64,000 nucleotides of DNA from an uncultured Lachnospiraceae bacterium (GCA_934351925.1 CAKRJT010000004.1:62001-126000); one strand, 5' to 3'; shown: positions 46,118 to 54,705, counted from the stretch's first letter. The notes: a model not told the origin generated them from the letters alone. Made by a program: numbers and translations.

Positions 46118-47248
46118 ATGTCCAAAAAAACTAAAGTTTTGATTTTTGTGGCAGTGCTTGTTGTTCTGTTTGTTATAGGAGCCTATTTCGCGAGAGGATT
46201 TTTTGGTAAAAATCCGGTGTATACGGGCTGCATGACATTGCAGTCAACTGACAGGGCGGACAGCCGCAGCGCCTCTTATGTGCAGTACGGGGACGGTTTT
46301 TTGCGCTACAGTAAGGATGGAATAGCATATTATAATGCTGATAATATACCACAGTGGAACGCCTCCTATGAGATTCAGCAGCCGGTGATTGACATAAGAG
46401 AGGACTATTGTGCCGTGGCGGGGGTAGGAGACTCATGGATATATGTATTTAACAAGTCAGGTGCAGTTATGTCGGTTGATACGGTACTTCCGATTATCTC
46501 GGTAAGTGTGGCGGCTAACGGTTGCGTGGCAGCGATACTTGAGGATGGGAACACGCAGTATATTGATATGTATGATACTACCGGAGAAAAGGCATACCGC
46601 ATCAAGACTACCATAAACGGAAACGGAGTGCCGATGTCGATAAGCATCTCGAATGATGCTGTGAAGCTGATGGTAGCGTATACGGATATCGACAACAATA
46701 ATATTTCCACGAGCGTAGCTTTTTACAATTTTGGCGAAGTTGGAAAGAATATGGCTGAGAGGCTTGTGGGAGGTTTTGACCAGTATGATGGCATGCTTGT
46801 GCCGCAGGTCAGGTTCATCACGGCCGATACTGCGATTGCCGTAGCCACGGGAAAATTGAGCATATACAGCATAAATCAGTATCCTAAGCTGATGACCGAT
46901 ATAGTGTTTGGGAAGGAGCTTCATGGAATGTTCTATTCTCAGAACTATATCGGGCTTGTGTTCGAGAACCATGAGTCGGGATATCCGTATGAGGTTATGA
47001 TATATGATCTAAAAGGTACGCTTGCCGGGGATTTTTCCATAGAAACCGATTATAAGAAGTACGGTTTCGTGGAGGATAATGTCCTCATGTATGACGATAA
47101 TGACATGCTGCTGTATGGTTTGGACGGGACACAGAGATTTGGTCACGTCTTTGATGCTGCGATTGACAGTCTTATACCTGTGAGCGGAGATGATACATAT
47201 GTGTACATCAATTCAAGGAAGGTTCAGAAGATAAAACTCACGGAATAA
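46118..47248 (+). CDS. DUF5711 family membrane-anchored beta-propeller-like protein
   Basis: This gives 376 residues from the ATG at 46118, with GGGAG upstream. An N-terminal basic stretch and one membrane helix (VLIFVAVLVVLFVIGAYFA) anchor it; the remaining ~340 residues are beta-rich repeats such as YVQYGDGFLRYSKDGIAYYN and YGFVEDNVLMYDDNDMLLYG, resembling a propeller. I recall this as DUF5711, a Lachnospiraceae-type family of unknown role. It is probably translationally linked to the LysM protein upstream (25 bp gap), suggesting a cell-envelope sensor or assembly function. Confidence 0.75.
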   Translation: MSKKTKVLIFVAVLVVLFVIGAYFARGFFGKNPVYTGCMTLQSTDRADSRSASYVQYGDGFLRYSKDGIAYYNADNIPQWNASYEIQQPVIDIREDYCAVAGVGDSWIYVFNKSGAVMSVDTVLPIISVSVAANGCVAAILEDGNTQYIDMYDTTGEKAYRIKTTINGNGVPMSISISNDAVKLMVAYTDIDNNNISTSVAFYNFGEVGKNMAERLVGGFDQYDGMLVPQVRFITADTAIAVATGKLSIYSINQYPKLMTDIVFGKELHGMFYSQNYIGLVFENHESGYPYEVMIYDLKGTLAGDFSIETDYKKYGFVEDNVLMYDDNDMLLYGLDGTQRFGHVFDAAIDSLIPVSGDDTYVYINSRKVQKIKLTE

Positions 47249-47276
47249 AAAAATAAATATTATTTTGAAAAAAGTA

Positions 47277-47305
47277 TTGACATCAGCAGCATTGTTTGTT
47301 ATACT
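47277..47305 (+). promoter_or_regulatory. Sigma-A promoter of tRNA-Cys
   Basis: A perfect TTGACA and TATACT are separated by exactly 17 bp, ending 20 bp before the tRNA. Confidence 0.8.
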
Positions 47306-47325
47306 GTAAAAGCTGTTGATGACAT

Positions 47326-47396
47326 GGCGACTTAGCCAAGTGGTAAGGCGTGGGACTGCAACTCCCTGATCGTTGGTTCGAGTCCGACAGTCGCCT
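47326..47396 (+). tRNA. tRNA-Cys (GCA)
   Basis: A 71-nt cloverleaf: acceptor GGCGACT pairs with AGTCGCC, anticodon loop CTGCAAC gives GCA, and the T arm contains GGTTCGAGTCC. Discriminator is T (U73), as expected for cysteine tRNA. CCA is not encoded. Confidence 0.93.
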
Positions 47397-47407
47397 CTAT
47401 GCAGCGG

Positions 47408-47440
47408 AATCCTGAAGATTAACTATCTTCAGGATTTTTA
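47408..47440 (+). terminator. Terminator after tRNA-Cys
   Basis: AATCCTGAAGAT pairs with ATCTTCAGGATT around TAACT, then TTT. Confidence 0.85.
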
Positions 47441-47511
47441 AGTTGAAAGATAACTATTTAACGTTCCTGAAGTGAGGGACTGATATTTCATCTAAGCCGC
47501 GGGGGATGGAT

Positions 47512-47700
47512 ATGGAATTCAATTTGGGCGATATTATTACAATGAAGAAACCTCATCCGTGCGGAAGCAGGGATTGGGAGGTTCTTCGTGTAGGAGCTGA
47601 CTTCAGGCTGAAATGTGCAGGCTGTGGACATCAGGTGATGCTGCCGCGCAGACAGGTTGAGAAAAATTTCAGAGGCTTTGTGAAAAAAACACTTGCATAA
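47512..47700 (+). CDS. DUF951 family small protein
   Basis: A 62-residue protein (MEFNLGDIITMKKPHPCGSR) with the DUF951 signature: KKPHPCGSxxWEVLRVGADFRLKC followed by CGHQVMLPR. Two cysteine elements (PCGS and CAGCGH) suggest a small zinc-binding or OB-like fold. An in-frame ATG two codons earlier sits too close to the G-rich ribosome site. The family is widespread in Firmicutes, often beside rpsF-ssb-rpsR as here, with unknown function. Confidence 0.88.
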   Translation: MEFNLGDIITMKKPHPCGSRDWEVLRVGADFRLKCAGCGHQVMLPRRQVEKNFRGFVKKTLA

Positions 47701-47721
47701 TCCGAATGTATATGGTAACAT
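47693..47721 (+). promoter_or_regulatory. Candidate promoter of rpsF-ssb-rpsR
   Basis: TTGCAT and TAACAT are separated by 17 bp, overlapping the DUF951 stop. The leader of about 75 nt has a short CTGTA/TACAG hairpin; I could not confirm an S6:S18 autoregulatory motif. Confidence 0.4.
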
Positions 47722-47802
47722 CTACATTTGTGATATATTATTTATTTCCTTGCTCTGTACATGGGTTACAGGGCCAGAGACCATAAGGAGGTACAAGAAA
47801 GC

Positions 47803-48090
47803 ATGAACAAGTACGAATTAACAGTTGTTATCAGTGCTAAGTTAGAGGACGAGGCAAGACTTGCTACACTTGAGAAAGTGAAGGACATGATCGCTCGTTT
47901 CGGCGGTACTGTAACTAACGTAAACGATTGGGGAAAGAAGAAGCTTGCTTATGACATTCAGAAGATGAGCGAAGCATTCTATACTTTCGTTGAGTTTGAT
48001 GCACCTGCTGCTGCACCTGCAGAGCTTGAGGCACAGCTTCGTATCATGGACGGTGTCGTAAGATATCTTTGCGTTTCCGTAGAGGCATAG
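47803..48090 (+). CDS. rpsF: 30S ribosomal protein S6
   Basis: 95 residues from the ATG at 47803 with ATAAGGAGG upstream. MNKYELTVVISAKLEDEARL and the ending RIMDGVVRYLCVSVE are typical of bS6, including the WGKKKLAYDIQK core. It binds the 30S platform together with S18, encoded in the same operon. A longer in-frame start at 47761 lacks support. Confidence 0.97.
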   Translation: MNKYELTVVISAKLEDEARLATLEKVKDMIARFGGTVTNVNDWGKKKLAYDIQKMSEAFYTFVEFDAPAAAPAELEAQLRIMDGVVRYLCVSVEA

Positions 48091-48124
48091 TCTTGTGACA
48101 TATCATCCGAAAGGAGAATAGTCT

Positions 48125-48577
48125 ATGAATAAGGTTATTTTGATGGGTAGATTGACAAGGGATCCGGATGTGCGTGTGAGCACAGGAGAGAGACAGATGT
48201 CAATAGCAAGATATACACTGGCAGTTGACCGCAGAGGAAGAAGAAGCGATAATGGCGAGCAGACAGCGGATTTCATATCCTGTGTCGCATTCGACAGGAA
48301 CGCAGAGTTTGCGGAGAAGTACCTTCACCAGGGTACGAAGGTTGTTGTTACCGGAAGAATTCAGACCGGAAGCTACACCAATAAGGACGGTCAGAAGGTA
48401 TATACAACAGATGTTGTTGTAGAGGAACAGGAGTTTGCAGAGAGTAAGGCTGCAAGCGCTAACAATAATGGAGGCTTTGCACCGAGCGACAGACCAATGC
48501 CTGCCGCGGCAGCACCGGCTGATGGTTTTATGAACCTTCCGATGGGTGTTGAGGACGAAGGTCTTCCTTTCAATTAA
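48125..48577 (+). CDS. ssb: Single-stranded DNA-binding protein
   Basis: 150 residues after AAAGGAGAAT. The OB fold is seen in MNKVILMGRLTRDPDVR, IARYTLAVDRRGRRS, FISCVAFDRNAEFAEKYLHQ and KVVVTGRIQTGSYTNKDGQK. A disordered, Ala/Pro/Gly-containing tail ends in DEGLPFN, close to the usual acidic DDDLPF tip that recruits replication and repair partners. It lies in the conserved rpsF-ssb-rpsR order. Confidence 0.97.
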   Translation: MNKVILMGRLTRDPDVRVSTGERQMSIARYTLAVDRRGRRSDNGEQTADFISCVAFDRNAEFAEKYLHQGTKVVVTGRIQTGSYTNKDGQKVYTTDVVVEEQEFAESKAASANNNGGFAPSDRPMPAAAAPADGFMNLPMGVEDEGLPFN

Positions 48578-48599
48578 ATTTTATAAGGAGGTCAAAACA

Positions 48600-48866
48600 A
48601 TGCCAAATACCAGAGAAAATAAGTCTTCCGATGCTCCAATGAAGAAGAAGCTTGGACGCAGAAGAAAGAAAGTTTGCGTATTCTGCGGAGACAAGAACGG
48701 CGTTATTGATTATAAGGATGTTAATAAGTTAAAGAGATATGTATCTGAGAGAGGTAAGATCCTTCCTAGAAGAATTACCGGAAACTGCGCTAAGCATCAG
48801 AGAGCTCTTACAGTTGCTGTTAAGAGAGCACGTCATATCGCTTTAATGCCATACACACTTGACTAA
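48600..48866 (+). CDS. rpsR: 30S ribosomal protein S18
   Basis: 88 residues with AAGGAGG upstream. The core GRRRKKVCVFCGDKNGVIDY retains the CxxC (VCVFCGD) that many bS18 proteins have, and the C-terminal KHQRALTVAVKRARHIAL is the RNA-binding helix. The start at 48600 avoids overlap with ssb. S18 pairs with S6 on the 30S subunit. Confidence 0.97.
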   Translation: MPNTRENKSSDAPMKKKLGRRRKKVCVFCGDKNGVIDYKDVNKLKRYVSERGKILPRRITGNCAKHQRALTVAVKRARHIALMPYTLD

Positions 48867-48902
48867 TTTGGTTAAGCGTTAAGCGGACATATATTGAGAT
48901 TT

Positions 48903-48945
48903 AAGGGCACACCATGGAATAGTTGTTCCGGGGTGTGCCTTTTTA
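48903..48945 (+). terminator. Terminator of rpsF-ssb-rpsR operon
   Basis: AAGGGCACACC pairs with GGTGTGCCTTT, with an inner GGAA/TTCC pair, followed by TTTTT. Confidence 0.88.
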
Positions 48946-49004
48946 CGTCAGGTAATGTGTTTCACATATGATGTGTTTGTGAAATATTTTTCGGGATATG
49001 TAAA

Positions 49005-49030
49005 GAGACAGGCAATTATCTGCCTGTCTC
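49005..49030. terminator. Hairpin downstream of PHP gene
   Basis: GAGACAGGCA pairs perfectly with TGCCTGTCTC around ATTATC. The T-runs on each side are weak. Confidence 0.5.
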
Positions 49031-49057
49031 GAAATTGAGAGGTTGTGATTATTGTGG

Positions 49058-49789
49058 TTAGCTGGCAAACGGGTTGTAGGTGCCGTCTAAGAGGCAGCAG
49101 GCTTCACTGTTCATAACAGCTTTGATAAAGTCGCGGCTGTCACTTAGCCTGCGGTCGAACACCATTCCGCCGTAGACCATCTCTGTTGAATGTTGGTCGG
49201 AGCCCGCTGTGAGGGCAAAATTGTGTTCCTTCGCGTAGGCGATGGCACGGTCGTTGAATTCAGGATGCTCCATGCATCGGTTCTTTGCGAGAGTTCCGCT
49301 GTGGGTTGCATTAACGCCCTCAACTCCGTCAACATACTCCGGGAACAGTCTTATTTCCGGGATATATGGTGCTTCCCTGAAGGGATGAGCGTGTATGACC
49401 ATGCCGCCTGCCTCGTGAACCAGTGCGTACTGTGTCGGCACATCAGCATCCTTTATCTCGGGGTGGGAGAGAAGCCATTCCTTGTCAAGTCCGTGTACGA
49501 GAAACTCGGTGCCGTGATAGCCTGATTCCCAGCCGAAAAATACCTGAAGTCCAATACGCTTCCCCTCCTCAAGGGCATTCTCGTAGCCTTTGCAGAAGCC
49601 ATTCACCCAGTCTGTCCATGGCAGGGAACGGTCAACGGCTGTGTTGCCATAGAAAAAGTGATCAGTGATGATTATGCCGGTGTATCCGGCTTTCTTGTAG
49701 GCATGCACGATGTCTGCCGCCTTTGCACGCCCGCAGGCACTTCCCTCACTAGTGTGAAGGTGGGTCTCGTATATGAATTTATTGTCCAT
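49058..49789 (-). CDS. PHP-domain phosphoesterase
   Basis: This 243-residue protein carries the four PHP metal motifs: THLHTSEGSACG near the N-terminus, ITDHFF, HAHPF and GSDQHS near the C-terminus. The family hydrolyses phosphate esters or related bonds with two or three metals; the short, stand-alone form seen here is usually annotated as a putative histidinol-phosphatase-like or nucleoside-phosphate hydrolase. There is no histidine biosynthesis gene near it, so the true substrate is open. Confidence 0.88.
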   Translation of the reverse strand: MDNKFIYETHLHTSEGSACGRAKAADIVHAYKKAGYTGIIITDHFFYGNTAVDRSLPWTDWVNGFCKGYENALEEGKRIGLQVFFGWESGYHGTEFLVHGLDKEWLLSHPEIKDADVPTQYALVHEAGGMVIHAHPFREAPYIPEIRLFPEYVDGVEGVNATHSGTLAKNRCMEHPEFNDRAIAYAKEHNFALTAGSDQHSTEMVYGGMVFDRRLSDSRDFIKAVMNSEACCLLDGTYNPFAS

Positions 49790-50195
49790 TCTGTTTATCT
49801 CCGTTTCAGTGCTGTTTTAATTTTGTCTTTTTCATTCGCCTGTCTGTTAAATCTTTTCTATAATATCAAAAAATATTCCCTTTTTCCATATGCAAAATAC
49901 TGAAATTTAACCTGCTAATGTAATTTATGAGCATCATAGTATATTATAAATGCCAAAAAGATGCCGGGCTTTACAGTGTTTATAAGGTTCGGATTTATTT
50001 AGAGGTTCATAATTGCTTTTAATTTCATAAATAGTCTCAACGTCTGGTATCAATTTTTCGCGTAAATCATATTATTTTCGATAAAAATGGCAGTAATTCA
50101 CGGGAAAGAAGCTAAAGAAAGGTTGCTTTTTATCATGCGATAGATTAAGATAGATGCAGTGCTAAATGCGTGAATATACTTTTCGGAGGGATGTA
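49790..50195. other. AT-rich intergenic region, no gene seen
   Basis: This 406-bp region between divergent genes lacks any reading frame with a ribosome site. It holds the nucleotidyltransferase promoter near its right end. I see no riboswitch-like consensus. Confidence 0.6.
50123..50151 (+). promoter_or_regulatory. Candidate promoter of nucleotidyltransferase gene
   Basis: TTGCTT and TAAGAT are separated by 17 bp, about 45 bp before the ATG. Confidence 0.4.
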
Positions 50196-51092
50196 ATGAA
50201 TACTACATTAGTTATTATGGCAGCAGGAATGGGAAGCCGCTACGGAGGAATTAAGCAGATAGAGCCGGTTGGACCGAGTGGGGAGATTATTCTTGACTAT
50301 TCAATATATGACGCTGTTGAGGCAGGTTTTGACAAGGTTGTATTTATAATAAGGAAGGATATCGAGGCCGCATTCCGCGAGGCTATCGGTGACAGGATTG
50401 AGAAGCGCGTGAAGGTGGAGTATGTGTTCCAGAACATGGATGACCTTCCGGCAGGCTTTTCGGTGCCTGAGGGAAGAACGAAGCCTTGGGGAACAGGTCA
50501 GGCGATACTCGCATGCAAGGATGTTGTGAAGGAACCGTTTGCGGTTATCAACGCCGATGACTATTACGGCAAGGAAGGGCTCAGAAAGATACATGAGTAT
50601 CTGTGCAGCCCGGCAGCCACCGACAGGAAGTTTAATTTCTGCATGGCAGGCTTTGAGGTCGGAAATACACTCAGCGAGAATGGAACCGTCACAAGGGGAA
50701 TTTGTCAGGTGGAGAACGGTGTTCTCACGAAGATTGTTGAGACTAAGGAAATCGGGAAGGGTGACAACTGTGCGACAACACCGGATGGCAGCGTGCCTCT
50801 TAATCAGCCGGTTTCTATGAATATGTGGGGACTCACACCTGATATTTTTCCTGAGCTGGAGAGGAGGTTTGTGACCTTCCTCGGCTCGATAGAGGGAAAT
50901 GAGCTCAAGGCGGAGTATCTAATACCGACAATTATAGGTGATATGGTTGCTGAGAAGCTTGCGGAGGTACATGTGCTTCCTACAAGTGATAAGTGGTTCG
51001 GTGTAACCTACAAGGAAGATAAGGCGCTTGTTGTGAGCTCATTTGCAGAGCTTGTGGAGCAGGGCGTATATAAGAAGAAGCTTTGGGACTAA
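50196..51092 (+). CDS. Sugar-phosphate nucleotidyltransferase family protein
   Basis: 298 residues from the ATG at 50196, with CGGAGGG upstream. The N-terminal signature LVIMAAGMGSRYGGIKQIEP is the GxGxRx(n)K nucleotide loop of NTP transferases; INADDYYG carries the metal-binding Asp. SMNMWGLTPDIFPELE resembles other putative glucose-1-phosphate-type transferases, but this version has no partner domain such as the left-handed beta-helix. The sugar and nucleotide are not decided. It is followed closely by a methionine aminopeptidase gene (26 bp). Confidence 0.88.
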   Translation: MNTTLVIMAAGMGSRYGGIKQIEPVGPSGEIILDYSIYDAVEAGFDKVVFIIRKDIEAAFREAIGDRIEKRVKVEYVFQNMDDLPAGFSVPEGRTKPWGTGQAILACKDVVKEPFAVINADDYYGKEGLRKIHEYLCSPAATDRKFNFCMAGFEVGNTLSENGTVTRGICQVENGVLTKIVETKEIGKGDNCATTPDGSVPLNQPVSMNMWGLTPDIFPELERRFVTFLGSIEGNELKAEYLIPTIIGDMVAEKLAEVHVLPTSDKWFGVTYKEDKALVVSSFAELVEQGVYKKKLWD

Positions 51093-51118
51093 GGGGTCTT
51101 TAGGAGGAACAGATAGGA

Positions 51119-51991
51119 ATGATTAGACCGGGACGAAATGATTTGTGCTGGTGCGGCAGCGGGCTCAAGTACAAGAGATGCCACAGTAATTTTGATGATA
51201 AGCTGGAGAGCATGAGGCTTATGCATGCCGTTGTGCCGTCGCATAAGCTTATAAAGACACCTGAGCAGGTGGCCAAGATAAAGGAGAGCGCGAAGATTAA
51301 CATAGCGGTTCTCGACTATGTTGCACAGCATATCAAGGCAGGCATCACAACAGAGGAGATTGACCGGTGGGTGTACGATGTCACCACCAAGATGGGTGGA
51401 ATACCGGCGCCGCTCAATTATGAGGGCTTCCCTAAGAGCGTGTGCACCTCGATAAACAATCAGGTGTGTCATGGAATACCGTCCCCTGACGTTATGCTCA
51501 GGGAGGGTGACATAATAAATGTGGACTGCTCAACGATACTTGACGGATACTTTTCCGACTCCTCGAGAATGTTCTGCATAGGCGAGGTGTCACCGGAGAA
51601 GAAGCGTCTTGTCGATGTTGCCAGGGAGAGTCTCAATGTAGGGCTTTCCAAGGTGAAGCCTTGGGGATTCTTAGGCGATGTAGGCCAGGCAGTTAATGAC
51701 TTTGCCAAGGAGAACGGCTACTCGGTTGTCCGTGAGATTGGCGGTCACGGAGTTGGACTTGAGTTCCACGAGGATCCGTTTGTAAGCTATGTTTCCAAGG
51801 CAGGGACTGAGATGGTCATGGCTCCGGGACTCATGTTTACCATTGAACCTATGATTAACATGGGCAAGCAGGAAATCTACATCGATGAGGACAATGACTG
51901 GACTGCCTACACTCAGGACAGGTCGCCTTCGGCTCAGTGGGAGATACAGGTGCTCGTAACGGATGACGGCTATGAGATAATCTCATACTAA
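51119..51991 (+). CDS. map: Methionine aminopeptidase with N-terminal SEC-C zinc motif
   Basis: This 290-residue protein begins with a SEC-C motif (RNDLCWCGSGLKYKRCH: Cys10, Cys12, Cys21, His22), found in a subclass of type-I MetAPs and in SecA. The catalytic domain has metal ligands in INVDCS/DGYFSDSSRMF, IGGHGVGLEFHEDPF, FTIEPMIN and QWEIQVLV. It removes the initiator methionine from nascent proteins. AGGAGG precedes the ATG by 6 bp. The usual secY-adk-map context is absent, so a second MetAP may exist elsewhere. Confidence 0.93.
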   Translation: MIRPGRNDLCWCGSGLKYKRCHSNFDDKLESMRLMHAVVPSHKLIKTPEQVAKIKESAKINIAVLDYVAQHIKAGITTEEIDRWVYDVTTKMGGIPAPLNYEGFPKSVCTSINNQVCHGIPSPDVMLREGDIINVDCSTILDGYFSDSSRMFCIGEVSPEKKRLVDVARESLNVGLSKVKPWGFLGDVGQAVNDFAKENGYSVVREIGGHGVGLEFHEDPFVSYVSKAGTEMVMAPGLMFTIEPMINMGKQEIYIDEDNDWTAYTQDRSPSAQWEIQVLVTDDGYEIISY

Positions 51992-52026
51992 GGGCATGCA
52001 TGGGAGATAACCGGTTATTGGAGGCA

Positions 52027-52048
52027 GTATTGCAAGCAAGCTTGCAGT
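52027..52048. other. Short hairpin between map and exonuclease genes
   Basis: TATTGCAAGCAAGCTTGCAGTA is mostly self-complementary, with no T-run. It may be a processing or partial termination element. Confidence 0.35.
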
Positions 52049-52064
52049 ATGCAGGTGGATTAAT

Positions 52065-52796
52065 ATGATAAAAAAAGCAATGGATTATGTTGCGCTTGAC
52101 CTTGAGACGACGGGGCTTAGTCCGCGCGATGACAGAATAATAGAAATCGGTGCAGTAAAATATCTGGGTGGTGAGAAAGTTGAGCGCTTTGCAGCCTTCG
52201 TAAATCCGGGAATACATATTCCGACGCGCATCACGGAGATTACGGGGATAGACGACAATATGGTGCTCGCTGCCCCTGCCGTGGAGGAAGTGCTGGGGGA
52301 ACTGTTGGATTTTATCGGAGAGCTGCCGGTTCTGGGACATAATGTAGCGTTTGACTACGGCTTCATATGTCAGAAAGCTCTGGATATGAAGATAAAATAT
52401 CATGCGATAGGTATAGACACACATAAGATATCAAGAAAGCTGCTTTCAGGTCTTGAGAGCAGAAGCCTTGAGAGTCTGTGCGGCTTCTATGGCATCGTCG
52501 AGGAGCCGAGACACAGGGCGTTTTCGGATGCGGCTGCGGCTGCAAGGCTGTACGACTGCCTTTATGAGGAGGCACAGAGCCGTGAGGGGGAGGACTTTGG
52601 AGAAATCTTTCTACCAGAGGAAATGGCGTACACAGCAAAGAAGGATACGCCGATTACACCTAAACAGATTAATTTTTTGAGAAGCCTTATGAGGCAGCAC
52701 GATGTCGTACTTGACAGGGAATTAGAGAGCCTGACAAAGAGCCAGGCTTCAAGGGAGATTGACAGGATACTGTCAACCTATGGAAGAACCTTCTGA
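52065..52796 (+). CDS. DEDDh 3'-5' exonuclease (DnaQ-like)
   Basis: This 243-residue protein has Exo I as ALDLETTG (Asp12, Glu14), IIEIGAVKY after it, Exo II GHNVAFDYGF and Exo III HRAFSDA with the catalytic His, giving the DEDDh set. The C-terminal ~45 residues (TPKQINFLRSLMRQHDVVL) form a small helical module also found in other clostridial exonucleases. Such single-domain proteins degrade or proofread DNA or small RNA. Its 3' end overlaps the convergent hypothetical gene by 19 bp. Confidence 0.9.
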   Translation: MIKKAMDYVALDLETTGLSPRDDRIIEIGAVKYLGGEKVERFAAFVNPGIHIPTRITEITGIDDNMVLAAPAVEEVLGELLDFIGELPVLGHNVAFDYGFICQKALDMKIKYHAIGIDTHKISRKLLSGLESRSLESLCGFYGIVEEPRHRAFSDAAAAARLYDCLYEEAQSREGEDFGEIFLPEEMAYTAKKDTPITPKQINFLRSLMRQHDVVLDRELESLTKSQASREIDRILSTYGRTF

Positions 52797-53419
52797 TATT
52801 TTTCGTTCAGCTTGTTTACGATGGTATTTTTTATCGGTGAGTTGAGCGCCTTGGCGCGTGCGATAAGCTTCTCTATATCGCTGTATCTTCCGGCGAGTGC
52901 ATACTCGTCTGCAAGGATATAGAAGTTGCGGCTTATATCGGAGCCGGAAGCTATGCCGAATTCGAGAAAGGCAATAGCCTCGCTGTGGAAGCCCTCCTCC
53001 GACATATGACTGCCGAGATTGGCTATTATGCGGTACATCGCAGTACAGGCATCGTCGTATTCCGAGAGCTGAGGAAGATTGGCAACGCCGTACATGAGCT
53101 TTAAGTCGGTGTTGGAAAGACCTGACAGGTTGAGAAGCTTGGAGCCCTTGAGAGCTAACAGCTCCTTCTGGCAGGCGGCAATCTCACCGTGAGCATTGTC
53201 GATGAAGGGAAGCGTGTCGTATGGGATTTCAATGTACGGCAGCCGGGATATATCCTGTCTGCGTATGGTGTTGGCTTTGTCCTCGCGCTGCCAGAATTCT
53301 GCTTCGCGTCTGTCAGCCTCGCGTGAATGTTTTTTGCGCTCATACAACAGCAGGAAGCCCATAACTATGGTGCAGAATATTAAGGAAACCGGCAGAGTGT
53401 GTATAAGATTGTCAATCAT
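52778..53419 (-). CDS. Hypothetical single-pass membrane protein with TPR-like tail
   Basis: 213 residues from the ATG at 53419, with GGAGG 7 bp before it. One N-terminal membrane helix (about 8-27, LPVSLIFCTIVMGFLLLYE) is followed by a basic Arg/Lys/Glu stretch and a cytoplasmic helical domain (YDDACTAMYRIIANLGSHM; FHSEAIAFLEFGIA; YILADEYALAGRYSDIEKLI) resembling tetratricopeptide hairpins. No enzyme motif is seen. It may be a scaffold protein. It is convergent with the exonuclease and divergent from the 34-residue ORF downstream. Confidence 0.72.
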   Translation of the reverse strand: MIDNLIHTLPVSLIFCTIVMGFLLLYERKKHSREADRREAEFWQREDKANTIRRQDISRLPYIEIPYDTLPFIDNAHGEIAACQKELLALKGSKLLNLSGLSNTDLKLMYGVANLPQLSEYDDACTAMYRIIANLGSHMSEEGFHSEAIAFLEFGIASGSDISRNFYILADEYALAGRYSDIEKLIARAKALNSPIKNTIVNKLNEKYQKVLP

Positions 53420-53496
53420 GGTCATGCCTCCGGTGATGTTTTTGATTATATTATATAGGTGCCGCTTCGGGCGGCGGAATGGAGATTATTTAAAAT

Positions 53497-53601
53497 ATGT
53501 TTAATTTTTACAGCAAAAAAAACAGAAGAATTATTACAATAGTTATCGTTGTGATTCTGGTTCTCGCAATGCTGCTTCCTATGATTGCTGCATACCTGTA
53601 A
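53497..53601 (+). CDS. 34-residue single-pass membrane mini-protein
   Basis: Translation gives MFNFYSKKNRRIITIVIVVI followed by VLVLAMLLPMIAAYL-type hydrophobic residues and a stop: a basic N-terminus with one membrane helix. The ribosome site is weak (ATGGAG about 15 bp upstream). It resembles small DUF4044-like membrane proteins, but I cannot confirm membership. It lies between two other genes with room for its own message. Confidence 0.5.
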   Translation: MFNFYSKKNRRIITIVIVVILVLAMLLPMIAAYL

Positions 53602-53657
53602 GAAATCGTCCTTTATTAGAATACCAATAACTCATTAGAATGTAAAGGGCAATAGTG

Positions 53658-54611
53658 ATGAAGAATAGAAAGATATCTGAATCAATACTGAACAGATCAG
53701 TGCTGAAGCTTATTACCAATAAAAATAAAAGTGTTGTGACGGGCGGTGCGGCAGGACAGGATTGCAGCGTTATTGATGCGGGGGACTGTTACGTTCTCAC
53801 CTCGACGGAGTGTGCGCTCACGGGTGAGAGGCTTGCGCCATATTTCGCGGTGATGCGCGCAGCCAATAATATCGCGGCTTGTGGTGGAACACCGATAGCG
53901 GCGTCGGCGGCTTTTATTCTGAGAGAAGATTTTGATGAGAAGCGCTTAAAAGACCTCACGCGGTTGGTAAACGATGCGTGCGGTGAGTGTAAAATACAGC
54001 TTTCAGGCGGTCACAGCGAGCTGTGTGACGGTGTAAATCAGGATATGGTCACGGTTACGGTTACGGGTACCTGCCATAAGAGCGGGCTTTTGAGTGTAAA
54101 AAATGCAAAGTCAGGAATGGCGGTCATACAGACAGGCTGGATTGCGATGGAGGAGACGGCATATCTGTATGATGAGCATAAAAGTGAACTGCTTGAAAAA
54201 CTGCCGGCAGCATATGTAGATAGGGCGAGGGAGGCTTTAGGGCAGGCATGCCTGATAAAAACTGCCCGGATTGCCGCTGACAATGGTGCCATAGCGATGC
54301 ATGATGTGGCGCAGAAGGGTATATTCGCCGCACTGTGGGAGCTGTCGGCAAGAAGCGGCTGCGGGCTCGATATCGACCTTAGAGCCATACCTGTAAGGCA
54401 GGAAACGATAGAATTCTGTGAGATAATGGGGCTTAATCCATACGAGGAGGCATCAGCCGGGAGTATGCTCATAGTTACTGAAAAGCCGGGAATGATTATT
54501 GAGTCACTGGCTTTGGAGGGAGTATCTGCGGCTGCCATAGGCTACCTGACTTCCGATAATGATAAGAAACTTGTATACGGCGACGAGGTGCGCTACATTG
54601 ATAAACCATAA
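53658..54611 (+). CDS. AIR-synthase/PurM-like (HypE/SelD superfamily) protein
   Basis: 317 residues from the ATG at 53658 (a GTG lies one codon earlier), with AAAGGG upstream. The N-terminal PurM domain has GGAAGQDCSVIDAGD and FAVMRAANNIAACGG; the C-terminal half has HDVAQKGIFAALWELS and ANPYEEASAG-like ATP-binding sequence. HypE ends in a reactive Cys, but this protein ends VRYIDKP, so it is not a HypE maturase; there is no Sec/Cys motif of SelD either. The function is unassigned. The trmL gene follows 94 bp downstream. Confidence 0.8.
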   Translation: MKNRKISESILNRSVLKLITNKNKSVVTGGAAGQDCSVIDAGDCYVLTSTECALTGERLAPYFAVMRAANNIAACGGTPIAASAAFILREDFDEKRLKDLTRLVNDACGECKIQLSGGHSELCDGVNQDMVTVTVTGTCHKSGLLSVKNAKSGMAVIQTGWIAMEETAYLYDEHKSELLEKLPAAYVDRAREALGQACLIKTARIAADNGAIAMHDVAQKGIFAALWELSARSGCGLDIDLRAIPVRQETIEFCEIMGLNPYEEASAGSMLIVTEKPGMIIESLALEGVSAAAIGYLTSDNDKKLVYGDEVRYIDKP

Positions 54612-54705
54612 TAATATCAGGAAAATACATGTCTGATATGATTATCCTACGATGGAAACAAGCTTGTGGAGCTTGATATTTCAATTAAGAAAGAGGACCA
54701 GCACT

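Noticed and set aside
47722..47802. S6:S18 ribosomal leader motif
   Set aside because: Only a short CTGTA/TACAG hairpin is visible; I could not match the expected bulged structure with confidence.
53655..54611. HypE hydrogenase maturation protein
   Set aside because: The C-terminal Cys needed for HypE is missing and no hydrogenase maturation genes are nearby.
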